This document shows positions 46,640-55,128 of a stretch of DNA of 64,000 nucleotides, in pieces (within the stretch, counting starts at the first letter, position 1; each line of letters begins with the position of its first letter). The notes under the pieces were generated by a model that saw only the letters and a list, made by a program, of their open reading frames with translations, ran no database searches and was not told the origin of the DNA. The stretch comes from Azonexus sp. (GTDB lineage Bacteria; Pseudomonadota; Gammaproteobacteria; Burkholderiales; Rhodocyclaceae). The stretch lies in contig NZ_JAVBXX010000007.1 of the NCBI RefSeq assembly GCF_030824335.1, positions 270,784 through 334,783 of the forward strand. Reading direction: 5' to 3'. Made by a program: the position numbers and the translations under genes.

Positions 46640-48793
46640 ATGAAAAAAAACGCTCGCTGGACCTTGCTGCTACCCCCACTGGTCATCGCGCTGATCGTAC
46701 TTTTCCAGCTCCTTGCCGAACAGCCGAGGACGATGCTGCGCAATGCCGTGTTCGATCAATTTCAACGCTGGCAGCCCAGGACTTACACAGAAACGCCGGT
46801 CCGCATCATCGACATTGACGAAACCAGTCTGACCCGCCTTGGTCAATGGCCGTGGCCGAGAAATCGCCTGGCCGAACTGGTCGACCGCCTGACAGCCGCA
46901 AATGTCGCGGCCATCGGCTTCGACGTAATGTTTGCCGAAGCCGACCGGACCTCACCGGCTCACATGGCTGATCTGTGGCAACTCGACAGCGCGCTGCGCC
47001 AGCAGATTCTGGCCTTGCCAGACCATGATCAGCATTTTGCCGACCGCCTGCGCAAAGCAGATGCCGTGGTCGGCTTCGCCCTGGAGCGTGGCGAGACATC
47101 CGGGCAAAAACGCCCGGCCGGCAAAGCCAGTTTCGTCAATCTCGGCGAAGCACAAAATCGCTGGCTGCATGCATTCACTGGCGCGATCACCTCGCTGCCG
47201 GTGCTGGAATCGGTGGCCAAGGGCAACGGTGCATTGAGCTTCGTTCCCGATAGTGATGGCGTTATCCGGCGCATTCCGCTGCTCTTTCAGATGCCGGACG
47301 GCCCGGTACCGACGCTGGTCAGCGAAACGCTGCGGGTGGCACAGGGCGTGCCGGTTGTCATGCTGCGCAGTGCCGGTCACTTGCAGCACCTTACCGGGGA
47401 AAAAGACAACGCCGGCCTCGGTGAGATTCGGATTGGCGACTTTACGATTCCAACCACCCCGCAGGGGGAACTGTGGATTCATTACACCCCGCCTCGCCCC
47501 GAACGCAGCCTGCCCGCCTGGCAAGTATTTTCCGACGAAGCGGCGCTGGCTGGCCTGGCCGGCCATATTGTGCTCGTCGGCAGTTCCGCCCAGGGACTGA
47601 TGGATCTGCGCTTTAGTCCCTTCGGGCTGATGCCGGGGGTTCAAGCCCATGCCCAGGCATTGGAGCAGATACTGAGCGGTCATTTCCTTGAGCGACCAAG
47701 CTGGGCGATTGGCAGCGAATTCACGGCACTCGTCGTTGGTAGCCTGATTGTCGGCTTCATCGCCTTGCACACCGGTGCGCTGGCAGCTGCCGCAGCCTGT
47801 ATCGCACTGGTCGCCGTGACGGCGGGCGGTTCATGGCTGGCGTTCACCCACAGCCGGTTGCTCATCGACCCGAGTCTGCCGGCCATCGGCATCCTGCTCA
47901 CCTTCCTGATCTGCAGCCTGACCCATCACTTCATGGCCGAACGCGAACAACGCTGGATCAAAGGCGCCTTCGCCCGTTACGTCTCGCCCAACCGGGTCGC
48001 CCACCTGATCGAGCACAACGACGACATGGCACTGGGCGGCAAACGGCAGCAATGCAGTTTCATCTTTACCGACCTGGCCAGCTTTACCAGCCTGATGGAA
48101 GGCATTGATCCCGCCGCAGCCGTGGCGTTGCTCAACGACTATCTCGACGAAATGATCGCCATCGCCTTCCGCCACGAAGGCACGCTCGACCGGATTGTTG
48201 GCGATGCCGTGGCAATCATGTTCTCGGCCCCCGTGCCGCAGCCCGATCACTGCGCCCGCGCGCTGGCCTGCGCGCTGGAAATGGACGCTTTCGCCAGCGC
48301 CTATTCGCGCAAACTGATTGCCCAAGGCATTCCATTCGGGGCCACACGCATCGGCGTCCATGCGGGTGAAGTCATCGTCGGCAACTTTGGCGGCAAGACC
48401 ATGTTCGACTACCGCGCGCTGGGTGATCCGGTCAACACGGCGGCACGGCTGGAATCCGCCAACAAGCACCTGGGCACGCAAATTTGCATTTCGGAAGCGA
48501 TCCTGGCCGAAGCCCCAACCAGCAACGTTCGCCCGGTGGGCAAGATCATCTTCAAGGGAAAAACCCGGCCACTGGCAATTTTTGAAGCCCTTGGCCAAGG
48601 TGAGCTGGACGGACGCGCGCCACTTGACGCTTATCTGCCCGCCTATCAGTCACTGGAAAATGACCCAGCCAACGCCGGCTCCCTGTTTGCCGACCTGCAT
48701 GCCCGCTACCCGGATGACCGCCTCGTCGCGATGCATCACGCTCGCTTGCAGGATGGGCAAACCGGCGATTTGATCGTCCTGTCGAACAAGTAG
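46640..48793 (+). CDS. CHASE2-domain adenylate/guanylate cyclase
   Basis: 717 residues. An N-terminal membrane helix is followed by a periplasmic CHASE2 domain (about 30-330; VRIIDIDETSLTRLGQWPWPR, GFDVMFAEADR), three membrane helices (about 350-425), and a C-terminal class III cyclase domain (about 440-640). The metal Asp is in CSFIFTDLASFTSLM (near 474) and the second in DRIVGDAVAIMF (near 519), with the AARLESANKHLG motif. It makes cAMP or cGMP; the nucleotide cannot be told from this sequence by eye. Divergent from the FecR/OmpA genes across a 114-base region. Confidence 0.92.
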   Translation: MKKNARWTLLLPPLVIALIVLFQLLAEQPRTMLRNAVFDQFQRWQPRTYTETPVRIIDIDETSLTRLGQWPWPRNRLAELVDRLTAANVAAIGFDVMFAEADRTSPAHMADLWQLDSALRQQILALPDHDQHFADRLRKADAVVGFALERGETSGQKRPAGKASFVNLGEAQNRWLHAFTGAITSLPVLESVAKGNGALSFVPDSDGVIRRIPLLFQMPDGPVPTLVSETLRVAQGVPVVMLRSAGHLQHLTGEKDNAGLGEIRIGDFTIPTTPQGELWIHYTPPRPERSLPAWQVFSDEAALAGLAGHIVLVGSSAQGLMDLRFSPFGLMPGVQAHAQALEQILSGHFLERPSWAIGSEFTALVVGSLIVGFIALHTGALAAAAACIALVAVTAGGSWLAFTHSRLLIDPSLPAIGILLTFLICSLTHHFMAEREQRWIKGAFARYVSPNRVAHLIEHNDDMALGGKRQQCSFIFTDLASFTSLMEGIDPAAAVALLNDYLDEMIAIAFRHEGTLDRIVGDAVAIMFSAPVPQPDHCARALACALEMDAFASAYSRKLIAQGIPFGATRIGVHAGEVIVGNFGGKTMFDYRALGDPVNTAARLESANKHLGTQICISEAILAEAPTSNVRPVGKIIFKGKTRPLAIFEALGQGELDGRAPLDAYLPAYQSLENDPANAGSLFADLHARYPDDRLVAMHHARLQDGQTGDLIVLSNK

Positions 48794-48971
48794 CGCCGAC
48801 CTGGCCGGCGTACTTCTCTTGCGTTTTCCTGCACCGTTTCACCGTCCGGTAGTTTCGTCGCCAGAGCGCTTCGCTGTCCTTAAGCCAGCGCCGGATTTGG
48901 CCGGGTTGAACGCTGCACCAGCCTTGAAGCAAAAACTGCCGGAAACGAACGTCGACCGCAGGATTGCGAAT

Positions 48972-49481
48972 TCAATCCCCGTTCCGGGCAACGAGCACGA
49001 CGGCCTGCGCCTCGATGGCTTCCTCGCGACCCAGATAGCCCAGTTTTTCGTTGGTCTTGCCCTTGAGATTGACGCAATCTTCGGCAATACCGAGGTCGAC
49101 CGCAATATTGGCGACCATCGCCGCGGCGTAGGGCGCGAGCTTGGGTTTCTGGGCGATCAGCGTGGCATCGACATTGACCACCTGCCAGCCCTTCTCCGCC
49201 AGCAACGCGACGGCAGCCCGCAACAATACGCGGCTGTCGGCCCCGGCATAGCGCGGATCGGTATCGGGAAAATGCCGGCCGATATCGCCCAGTGCGACGG
49301 CGCCGAGCAGTGCATCGGTAATCGCATGCAGCAGCGCATCTGCGTCGGAATGACCGAGCAGACCGGTCGTGTGCGGAATCTCGACGCCGCCGAGAATCAG
49401 TTTGCGCCCGGCGACCAGTTGATGCACGTCGTAGCCCTGGCCGACCCGGAGGTTGATTGGCGCATTCATTGGCTTGCTCAT
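48972..49481 (-). CDS. ispF: 2-C-methyl-D-erythritol 2,4-cyclodiphosphate synthase
   Basis: 169 residues (or 165 from the next ATG). The non-mevalonate pathway enzyme closes the cyclodiphosphate ring. Metal ligands are visible in [10 protein letters not shown] (Asp and His) and [15 protein letters not shown], and the C-terminal region [20 protein letters not shown] is standard. Its ATG overlaps the ispD stop by four bases, the usual ispD-ispF pairing. A dispersed decamer (49095) and another (48951) lie in and after the gene. Confidence 0.96.
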   Translation of the reverse strand: MSKPMNAPINLRVGQGYDVHQLVAGRKLILGGVEIPHTTGLLGHSDADALLHAITDALLGAVALGDIGRHFPDTDPRYAGADSRVLLRAAVALLAEKGWQVVNVDATLIAQKPKLAPYAAAMVANIAVDLGIAEDCVNLKGKTNEKLGYLGREEAIEAQAVVLVARNGD

Positions 49482-50164
49482 TTACGTCCTCTAAGAATCA
49501 TTGCCGCCAGCGCCAGATCGGCCGGAAAAGTGACTTTCAGGTTGGTCGAATCGCCGCGCACCAGTTTGGGTTGCAGCCCCAGCGCCTCGATGGCGCCGGC
49601 TTCATCGGTCACGGCGCGACATTTTTCCAGCGCTTCGACCAGGCTACCGTAGCGGAACATCTGCGGCGTCTGCGCCTGCCACAAGCCATCGCGCGATTCA
49701 GTCGCGGCGACGCGCTGTTCGGCATCGGCGCGTTTCAGCGTATCGGCGACCGGCACGGCGAGAATGCCGCCGACCGGATCGTCAGCCAGTTCGTCGAACA
49801 GTTCGTCCAGCATGCTTTGGCTGATGCAGGGTCGAGCCGCGTCATGGACCAGCACCCAATCGTCGTCGGCTGCCGACATGGCGGCAGCACGCAAGGCATT
49901 GGTCACGCTGTCGGCGCGCGTCGCGCCGCCACAACGCACGGTTTCCAGCTTTGGCCCCAGTGCCGACCAGTCGTAATCCGGCCAGAACGGATCATCCGGC
50001 GCCAGCACGACCCACACCCGGTCGATGGCCGGATGCGCGGTCAACGCCGCCAAAGTATGAAAAATCAGCGGCCGACCGAGCAGGTCGAGATACTGTTTGG
50101 GCTTCTCCGCGCCGAAGCGGGAACCGCTGCCGGCAGCGGGAACGATTGCGTAATAGCGTGGCAT
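49478..50164 (-). CDS. ispD: 2-C-methyl-D-erythritol 4-phosphate cytidylyltransferase
   Basis: 228 residues. N-terminal nucleotide loop [21 protein letters not shown] is the IspD signature, with VLVHDAARP and the late [19 protein letters not shown]. It makes CDP-methylerythritol in the MEP isoprenoid pathway. It precedes ispF with a four-base overlap and is divergent from the membrane protein at 50206. Confidence 0.96.
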   Translation of the reverse strand: MPRYYAIVPAAGSGSRFGAEKPKQYLDLLGRPLIFHTLAALTAHPAIDRVWVVLAPDDPFWPDYDWSALGPKLETVRCGGATRADSVTNALRAAAMSAADDDWVLVHDAARPCISQSMLDELFDELADDPVGGILAVPVADTLKRADAEQRVAATESRDGLWQAQTPQMFRYGSLVEALEKCRAVTDEAGAIEALGLQPKLVRGDSTNLKVTFPADLALAAMILRGRK

Positions 50165-50205
50165 GCCTTAATTTTAACGAAGAACACCAAAAAGAGAGGA
50201 ATCCC

Positions 50206-51462
50206 ATGACCTTCGTCGCCCCGGAACTGGCCGCACCTGTCGAGGCATTTTCGACCGCGCTGGGTATTGGTCTGCTCATCGGCATGGAGCGCGAACGGCG
50301 CCCGGACGCCGCTGCCGGCCTGCGTACCTTCTCTCTCGTGTCGATGCTCGGCTGCCTGTTTGCGATGCTCAGTGAAAGAACCGGCGAACCGTGGTTGCTG
50401 GCGGTTGGCCTGATGGTGCTGGCCGCGTCGATGGTGGCGTCCAATTTTTCCTCGAAACAAGAAGAACAGTTTCGCGGTTTTACCTCCGAGGCGGCAATCA
50501 TCGTCACCTACGGGCTGGGTGCCGCCGTCTGGCTGGGCTACGCCACGCTGGCCGTCATGCTGGCCATCGCCACGACGGTGCTGCTCTATTTCAAGGCCGA
50601 ACTGAAACAATTCAGCGAGCGCATGACGCCCAAGGACATCAATTCGATGTTGCAATTCGGCGTGCTGTCGCTGGTCATCCTGCCCATTTTGCCCAATGAG
50701 GATTTCGGCCCTTACGGCGCAATCAATCCGCGCCAGATTTGGTGGATGGTGGTACTGATTTCCGGGCTGGCACTGGCTGGCTACCTCGCACTGCGCATCG
50801 TCGGTGCCCGGCACGGTGCGGCGCTGCTCGGCATTTTTGGCGGTTTGGCCTCGTCGACCGCAACCACCATGATGTTTTCCCGCCATGCCGCCGAACACGG
50901 CCATCTGGTGCGCATGTCGTCCATCGTCATCCTGATCGCCAACGTGATGGTGATGATCCGCCTCGGGCTGATCGCCAGCGTCGTTTCGCCCAGCCTGCTG
51001 CAGCCCATCGCCATCGTCTTTGCCTGCGGCATCGTGCCGGGGGTGGTCATGGCGCTGTACGGCTGGAAAATACTCAGCGCGGCCGGCGAATTGCCGATGC
51101 CCGAAGTGAAGAACCCGACCGAACTGAAAACCGCCGTCTCCTTCGGCCTGCTTTACGCCATTGTGCTGCTGGCGGCGGCCTGGTTACAGGATATCGCCGG
51201 CAGTAGCGGTCTCTATATCGTCGCCCTGGTCTCCGGCCTGACCGACGCTGACGCCAGCGTGCTGTCCACGCTGCGCATCTTCAACCTGGACAAAGTACTC
51301 GCCACCGACGCCGTCGTCGCCGTCACGCTGGCACTGGTCGCCAACCTGATCTTCAAGATCGGACTGGTCATCAGCATCGGCGGCAAAGCGCTGGCCCGGC
51401 ACGCCCTGCCCGGTTTGATCGCGATTGGCAGCGGCATGGGAATCGGGCTGCTGCTGGTTTAA
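50206..51462 (+). CDS. DUF4010/MgtC-type integral membrane protein
   Basis: 418 residues from ATG 50206, which has an AGAGAGGA ribosome site. The N-terminal part (FSTALGIGLLIGMERERRPDAAAGLRTF) is the MgtC/SapB signature with the ERE motif, and the C-terminal half is DUF4010-like, with about 11-13 hydrophobic segments in all. The function is unknown. It lies nine bases before the MEMO-like gene, with no terminator seen, and so may be the first gene of the AmmeMemoRadiSam set here, although it is not a known member. Confidence 0.85.
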   Translation: MTFVAPELAAPVEAFSTALGIGLLIGMERERRPDAAAGLRTFSLVSMLGCLFAMLSERTGEPWLLAVGLMVLAASMVASNFSSKQEEQFRGFTSEAAIIVTYGLGAAVWLGYATLAVMLAIATTVLLYFKAELKQFSERMTPKDINSMLQFGVLSLVILPILPNEDFGPYGAINPRQIWWMVVLISGLALAGYLALRIVGARHGAALLGIFGGLASSTATTMMFSRHAAEHGHLVRMSSIVILIANVMVMIRLGLIASVVSPSLLQPIAIVFACGIVPGVVMALYGWKILSAAGELPMPEVKNPTELKTAVSFGLLYAIVLLAAAWLQDIAGSSGLYIVALVSGLTDADASVLSTLRIFNLDKVLATDAVVAVTLALVANLIFKIGLVISIGGKALARHALPGLIAIGSGMGIGLLLV

Positions 51463-51471
51463 GAGATCACC

Positions 51472-52299
51472 ATGAACACCATTCGCCCACCCGCCGTTGC
51501 CGGCCTGTTTTACCCGGCCGAAGCCGCCTTGCTGCAATCGACGGTCGACCAGCTTCTGGGCGATGCACTCGTACAAACCGCAAAGTCCACGCATCCCGCG
51601 CAGCAACCCAAAGCCTTGATCGTGCCGCATGCCGGCTACATTTATTCCGGATCGACCGCAGCCCGGGCCTATGCCGAACTGGCCCCGTGGCGGCACAGCA
51701 TCCACCGCGTCATCCTGCTCGGCCCGACACATCGGGTGGCGGTGAACGGTCTGGCCCTGCCTGAAACCGACACCTTCGCCACGCCCCTCGGCAAGATTCC
51801 TGTCGATCCGGCAGCCAGGGCCGCCATCATCGACTTGCCGCAGATTTGCAGCAGCGACCGGGTGCATGCCCAGGAACACTCGCTGGAAGTGCACCTGCCC
51901 TTCCTGCAGCGCGGACTCGACGATTTCACCCTGCTCCCCCTGGCCGTAGGCGAAGCCTCGCCGGAAGACGTGGCCGAGGTCATTGATCGGCTGTGGGGTG
52001 GCCCGGAAACGCTGTTCGTGATCAGTTCCGACCTGTCGCACTTCCTGCCTTATGCCACCGCCCAAGCCGTCGACCGCAAAAGTTGCGGGAAAATCCTCGC
52101 CTTGGATACAACGCTGCACCCCGAACAAGCCTGCGGCGCCTTTCCGATCAACGGGTTGTTGCTGGCGGCACGGCAACGTGGCCTGCAACCACGGCAGCTT
52201 GCCTTGTGTAATTCCGGCGACACCGCCGGTGAGCGCAGCCGGGTCGTCGGCTATGCGTCTTTTGCCCTTTATGAGCCGAACGAAAGCCATCATGGATGA
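51472..52299 (+). CDS. amrB: MEMO1-family protein (AmmeMemoRadiSam system protein B)
   Basis: 275 residues. The MEMO fold is an extradiol-dioxygenase-like barrel; the candidate metal residues are in VPHAGYIYSGSTAARAY (His), LLGPTHRV (His), and the later CGAFPINGLLLAARQRG (Cys). Human MEMO1 binds iron or copper; the bacterial role is unknown. It overlaps AMMECR1 by eight bases and so is translated as a unit with it. Gene-name usage is by family custom. Confidence 0.92.
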   Translation: MNTIRPPAVAGLFYPAEAALLQSTVDQLLGDALVQTAKSTHPAQQPKALIVPHAGYIYSGSTAARAYAELAPWRHSIHRVILLGPTHRVAVNGLALPETDTFATPLGKIPVDPAARAAIIDLPQICSSDRVHAQEHSLEVHLPFLQRGLDDFTLLPLAVGEASPEDVAEVIDRLWGGPETLFVISSDLSHFLPYATAQAVDRKSCGKILALDTTLHPEQACGAFPINGLLLAARQRGLQPRQLALCNSGDTAGERSRVVGYASFALYEPNESHHG

Positions 52300-52834
52300 A
52301 TTGGGTAACACCCTGCTGCGTCTTGCCCGTAACGCGATCGGCGAAAAATTCGGCCTGACACCCAAACCTGCGGTCGACCTGCCGACGCTGCACGAAAACG
52401 CTGCCACCTTTGTCACGCTGACCCAGCAAGGCGCCTTGCGCGGCTGCATCGGCAGCCTCGAAGCCTGGCGGCCCTTGCTCGAAGATGTACAAGCCAACGC
52501 CCGCAACGCAGCCTTTCACGACCCGCGTTTCATGCCCTTGAGCGCCTGCGAATTTTCCTACACGCATGTCGAAGTTTCCCTGCTCACGCCGGCCGAAGCC
52601 ATGCAATTCAAGGATGAAGCCGATGCCCTGAGCCAGTTTCGCCCATTGATCGATGGCGTAATCCTGTCGAAAGGCGGCAAACGCGCCACCTTTTTGCCGC
52701 AGGTCTGGGAGCAATTGCCCGAGCCCGAGGTCTTCCTCGCCCATTTGAAGGAAAAAGCCGGCCTGCCGGCCAATTACTGGGGCCAGGACTTGTGCCTGTT
52801 GCGTTACACGGTCAAAAAATGGAAAGACGGGTAA
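52292..52834 (+). CDS. amrA: AMMECR1-family protein (AmmeMemoRadiSam system protein A)
   Basis: 180 residues from ATG 52292, inside the end of the MEMO gene. The characteristic QGALRGCIGSLEAWRPLLED with LRGCIG, and the ILSKGGKRATFLPQVWEQL segment are intact. Its molecular function is not known in any organism. It is the middle gene of the three-part set, and its stop overlaps the radical-SAM start by one base (TAATG). Confidence 0.92.
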   Translation: MDELGNTLLRLARNAIGEKFGLTPKPAVDLPTLHENAATFVTLTQQGALRGCIGSLEAWRPLLEDVQANARNAAFHDPRFMPLSACEFSYTHVEVSLLTPAEAMQFKDEADALSQFRPLIDGVILSKGGKRATFLPQVWEQLPEPEVFLAHLKEKAGLPANYWGQDLCLLRYTVKKWKDG

Positions 52835-53949
52835 TGCCGCACGCCGAAACTGCGCATCACCATCCAGCCCGCTGGTGGCACGCACTACCCGAGCAACGCA
52901 TCCAGTGCGACCTCTGCCCGCGCGACTGCCAATTGCACGAAGGCCAGCGCGGCGCCTGCTTCGTCCGCCAGATGCACGATGGCGAAATGGTGCTGACGAC
53001 CTACGGCCGTTCATCCGGCTTCTGCATCGACCCCATTGAAAAGAAGCCGCTCAACCATTTCTACCCCGGCAGCAGCATCCTGTCTTTCGGCACCGCCGGC
53101 TGCAACCTGACCTGCAAATTCTGTCAGAACTGGGATATTTCCAAGTCGAAAGACATGGACAGACTGATGGATGCCGCCAGCCCGCAAGCCATTGCCGAAG
53201 CCGCATTGCGCCACGAGGCCGACGCCGTGGCCTACACCTACAACGATCCGGTGGTCTTCGCCGAATACGCCATCGACACTGCGCAGGCCTGCCGCGAACG
53301 GGGCATCCGCAACGTTGCAGTGACCGCCGGCTACATTCACCCGGCGCCGGCCCGCGAATTCTTCGCTGTCATGGACGCCACCAATGTCGACCTCAAAGCC
53401 TTCACCGACGACTTCTACCGCAAACTGTGCGGTGCCCGCCTGCAACCGGTGCTCGACACCCTGGCCTATATTCACCACGAAACCGACTGCTGGCTCGAAA
53501 TCACCACCCTGCTGATCCCTGACCAGAACGACAGCCCGGCGGAAATCAACGCGTTGGCCAACTGGATCGCCGGCGAACTCGGCCCCGATGTACCCCTGCA
53601 TTTCACCGCCTTCCACCCGGACTGGAAAATGGGCCAGACGCCGCCCACCCCGCCCGCCACGCTCACCCAGGCCCGCCGCATCGCGCTTGATGCCGGCTTG
53701 CACCACGTTTTCACCGGCAACGTCCACGACTGCGAAGGTGGCACGACCTTCTGCCCGAATTGCCACGCCGCCTTGATCGTGCGCGACTGGTACGCCATTC
53801 GGCGTTACGAAATCCAGCCCGACGACAACACACCGCAAGGCCGCTGCCCGCATTGCCAGACGGCCATTGCCGGATGCTTCGGAAAAGCACTCGGCCGCAA
53901 CGGCCAAGCCTTTGGTCCCAAGCGCATACCGATTCGCATCGCACCATGA
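52834..53949 (+). CDS. amrS: AmmeMemoRadiSam system radical SAM enzyme
   Basis: 371 residues. The canonical radical SAM cluster CNLTCKFCQNW (Cx3Cx2C) lies near residue 90, with an additional N-terminal cysteine set (CDLCPRDCQLHEGQRGAC) and C-terminal CPNCH and CPHCQ knuckles that may bind another cluster or zinc. The ATG at 52834 is preferred because it forms the TAATG overlap. Family members are related to pyruvate formate-lyase activating enzymes. The substrate is unknown. It is followed by a small hydrolase-like gene with a four-base overlap. Confidence 0.92.
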   Translation: MPHAETAHHHPARWWHALPEQRIQCDLCPRDCQLHEGQRGACFVRQMHDGEMVLTTYGRSSGFCIDPIEKKPLNHFYPGSSILSFGTAGCNLTCKFCQNWDISKSKDMDRLMDAASPQAIAEAALRHEADAVAYTYNDPVVFAEYAIDTAQACRERGIRNVAVTAGYIHPAPAREFFAVMDATNVDLKAFTDDFYRKLCGARLQPVLDTLAYIHHETDCWLEITTLLIPDQNDSPAEINALANWIAGELGPDVPLHFTAFHPDWKMGQTPPTPPATLTQARRIALDAGLHHVFTGNVHDCEGGTTFCPNCHAALIVRDWYAIRRYEIQPDDNTPQGRCPHCQTAIAGCFGKALGRNGQAFGPKRIPIRIAP

Positions 53950-54563
53950 ACGACACCCCACAATGCATCACCGCATGCGGCTTGACCATCCATACAGCAA
54001 ACGGCCACCTGCACGGCCAACTGCGCCTGGCCACCACACCACGGGCCAGCCTGCTTGTGGTCCACACGCCGAATTCTGCGGTCGACCGCCTGGCCACGGA
54101 CAATCTCGCCGCATACGGCTACAACATCCTGAGCATGGACCTGCTCACCGTTCAGGAAGCCAAATTTGCCGATGCGGCAGAAAACATCCCGCGCCTCACC
54201 CAACGTGTGATCGATCTGCTCGATTTCGCCCGGCGCGACGCCAATCTGGCGCAGCGACCGCTGGGCATCCTGGCCACCGGCAATGCCTGCCCCGCCGCCC
54301 TGCGCGCCACCGCCCGGCGCGACACCCAGCTTCTTGCTCTGGCCTGCCATAACGGACTGATCGACCGAGCCGGCAAAGAATCCCTCGAACTCCTGACCGC
54401 CCCCCTGCTCACGCTATGCGACACCGACGACAGCCCGGTCAAAGCCTCCTACGACCGCGCCCGCCCACACCTCACCGCCCCGCACGAATTCCACCAGATC
54501 AGCCCAGCCGAAAACCCGGCACAGCGCGTAGCTTCATGGTTTTCTGTCTATTTGGGGAGTTGA
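53946..54563 (+). CDS. Dienelactone-hydrolase-like protein, probably catalytically degenerate
   Basis: 205 residues from ATG 53946, which overlaps the radical SAM stop (ATGA). The fold resembles alpha/beta hydrolases (LLVVHTPNS near residue 35, YGYNILSMDLLT, a late LLTLCDTDDSPVK strand). Where the nucleophile elbow is expected there is ILATGNACPAALRAT, with no Gly-x-Ser-x-Gly, so hydrolysis may be lost or the Cys used instead. The stop codon TGA lies within a dispersed GTTGACCGCA motif (54559). It appears to be the last gene of the AmmeMemoRadiSam operon; whether it belongs to the system is unknown. Confidence 0.75.
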   Translation: MNDTPQCITACGLTIHTANGHLHGQLRLATTPRASLLVVHTPNSAVDRLATDNLAAYGYNILSMDLLTVQEAKFADAAENIPRLTQRVIDLLDFARRDANLAQRPLGILATGNACPAALRATARRDTQLLALACHNGLIDRAGKESLELLTAPLLTLCDTDDSPVKASYDRARPHLTAPHEFHQISPAENPAQRVASWFSVYLGS

Positions 54564-54584
54564 CCGCAAAAATGCACGCGCCCC

Positions 54585-54950
54585 ATGGCTGAATATCGCC
54601 TGACCTGTCCCTCACCAAACAGGACTGACATCGTGCCCCACTTTCCGGATTCCTCCATGGGCGCCCCGCCACACGTTGCGCGGCTCAAGCGGCTTGTTGC
54701 CGAATCAAATTGGCTGATGCAAGCGCTGCGCACGGTACAAGCGATCGGCCTAAAATCATGGTGCATCGGTGCGGAAGCCATTCGAGGCTTGGTTTGGGAT
54801 CACTGCATGGGTTCGAGATTCACACGAAGACTCCTGATGTCGACATGGTGTTTTTCGACTCACAAAACTGTTCGTCGAGCCATGAACAAAACCTGAAGAA
54901 CCGGCTAGACAACGCACTCCCAGCTCTATCGCGAACGCATTGCACAGAAG
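54585..54950 (+). pseudogene. Frameshifted and truncated nucleotidyltransferase-family (COG3575/DUF925-like) gene
   Basis: The frame starting at 54585 encodes LMQALRTVQAIGLKSWCIGA and then EAIRGLVWDHCMG, which matches the start of this nucleotidyltransferase family. Near 54804 the reading shifts by one base: the next frame continues with LHGFEIHTKTPDVDMVFFD, the expected D-V-D-x-V-x-F-D metal motif. A missing C (CACCTG to CACTG) explains it. After about 54930 the similarity stops, so the 3' end is also lost. Another short frame nearby (QKPFPERWPLVKVQLEEN, 54940-54990) is not recognised. A sequencing error at the shift is possible but would not restore the missing end. Confidence 0.7.
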
Positions 54951-55128
54951 CCCTTCCCAGAACGTTGGCCTTTGGTCAAGGTTCAGCTGGAGGAGAACAC
55001 GCTAACCCCGCGTAAGCATTTTCCGGATGATCCCCCGCAGCCGTACCACTACCCGGCACCCAGGGCTTGCCCCCCCGGTGAAGCGGCTATAATGCTCGCC
55101 CCACCATGCTGCTTCACCCCGCGCCCAC

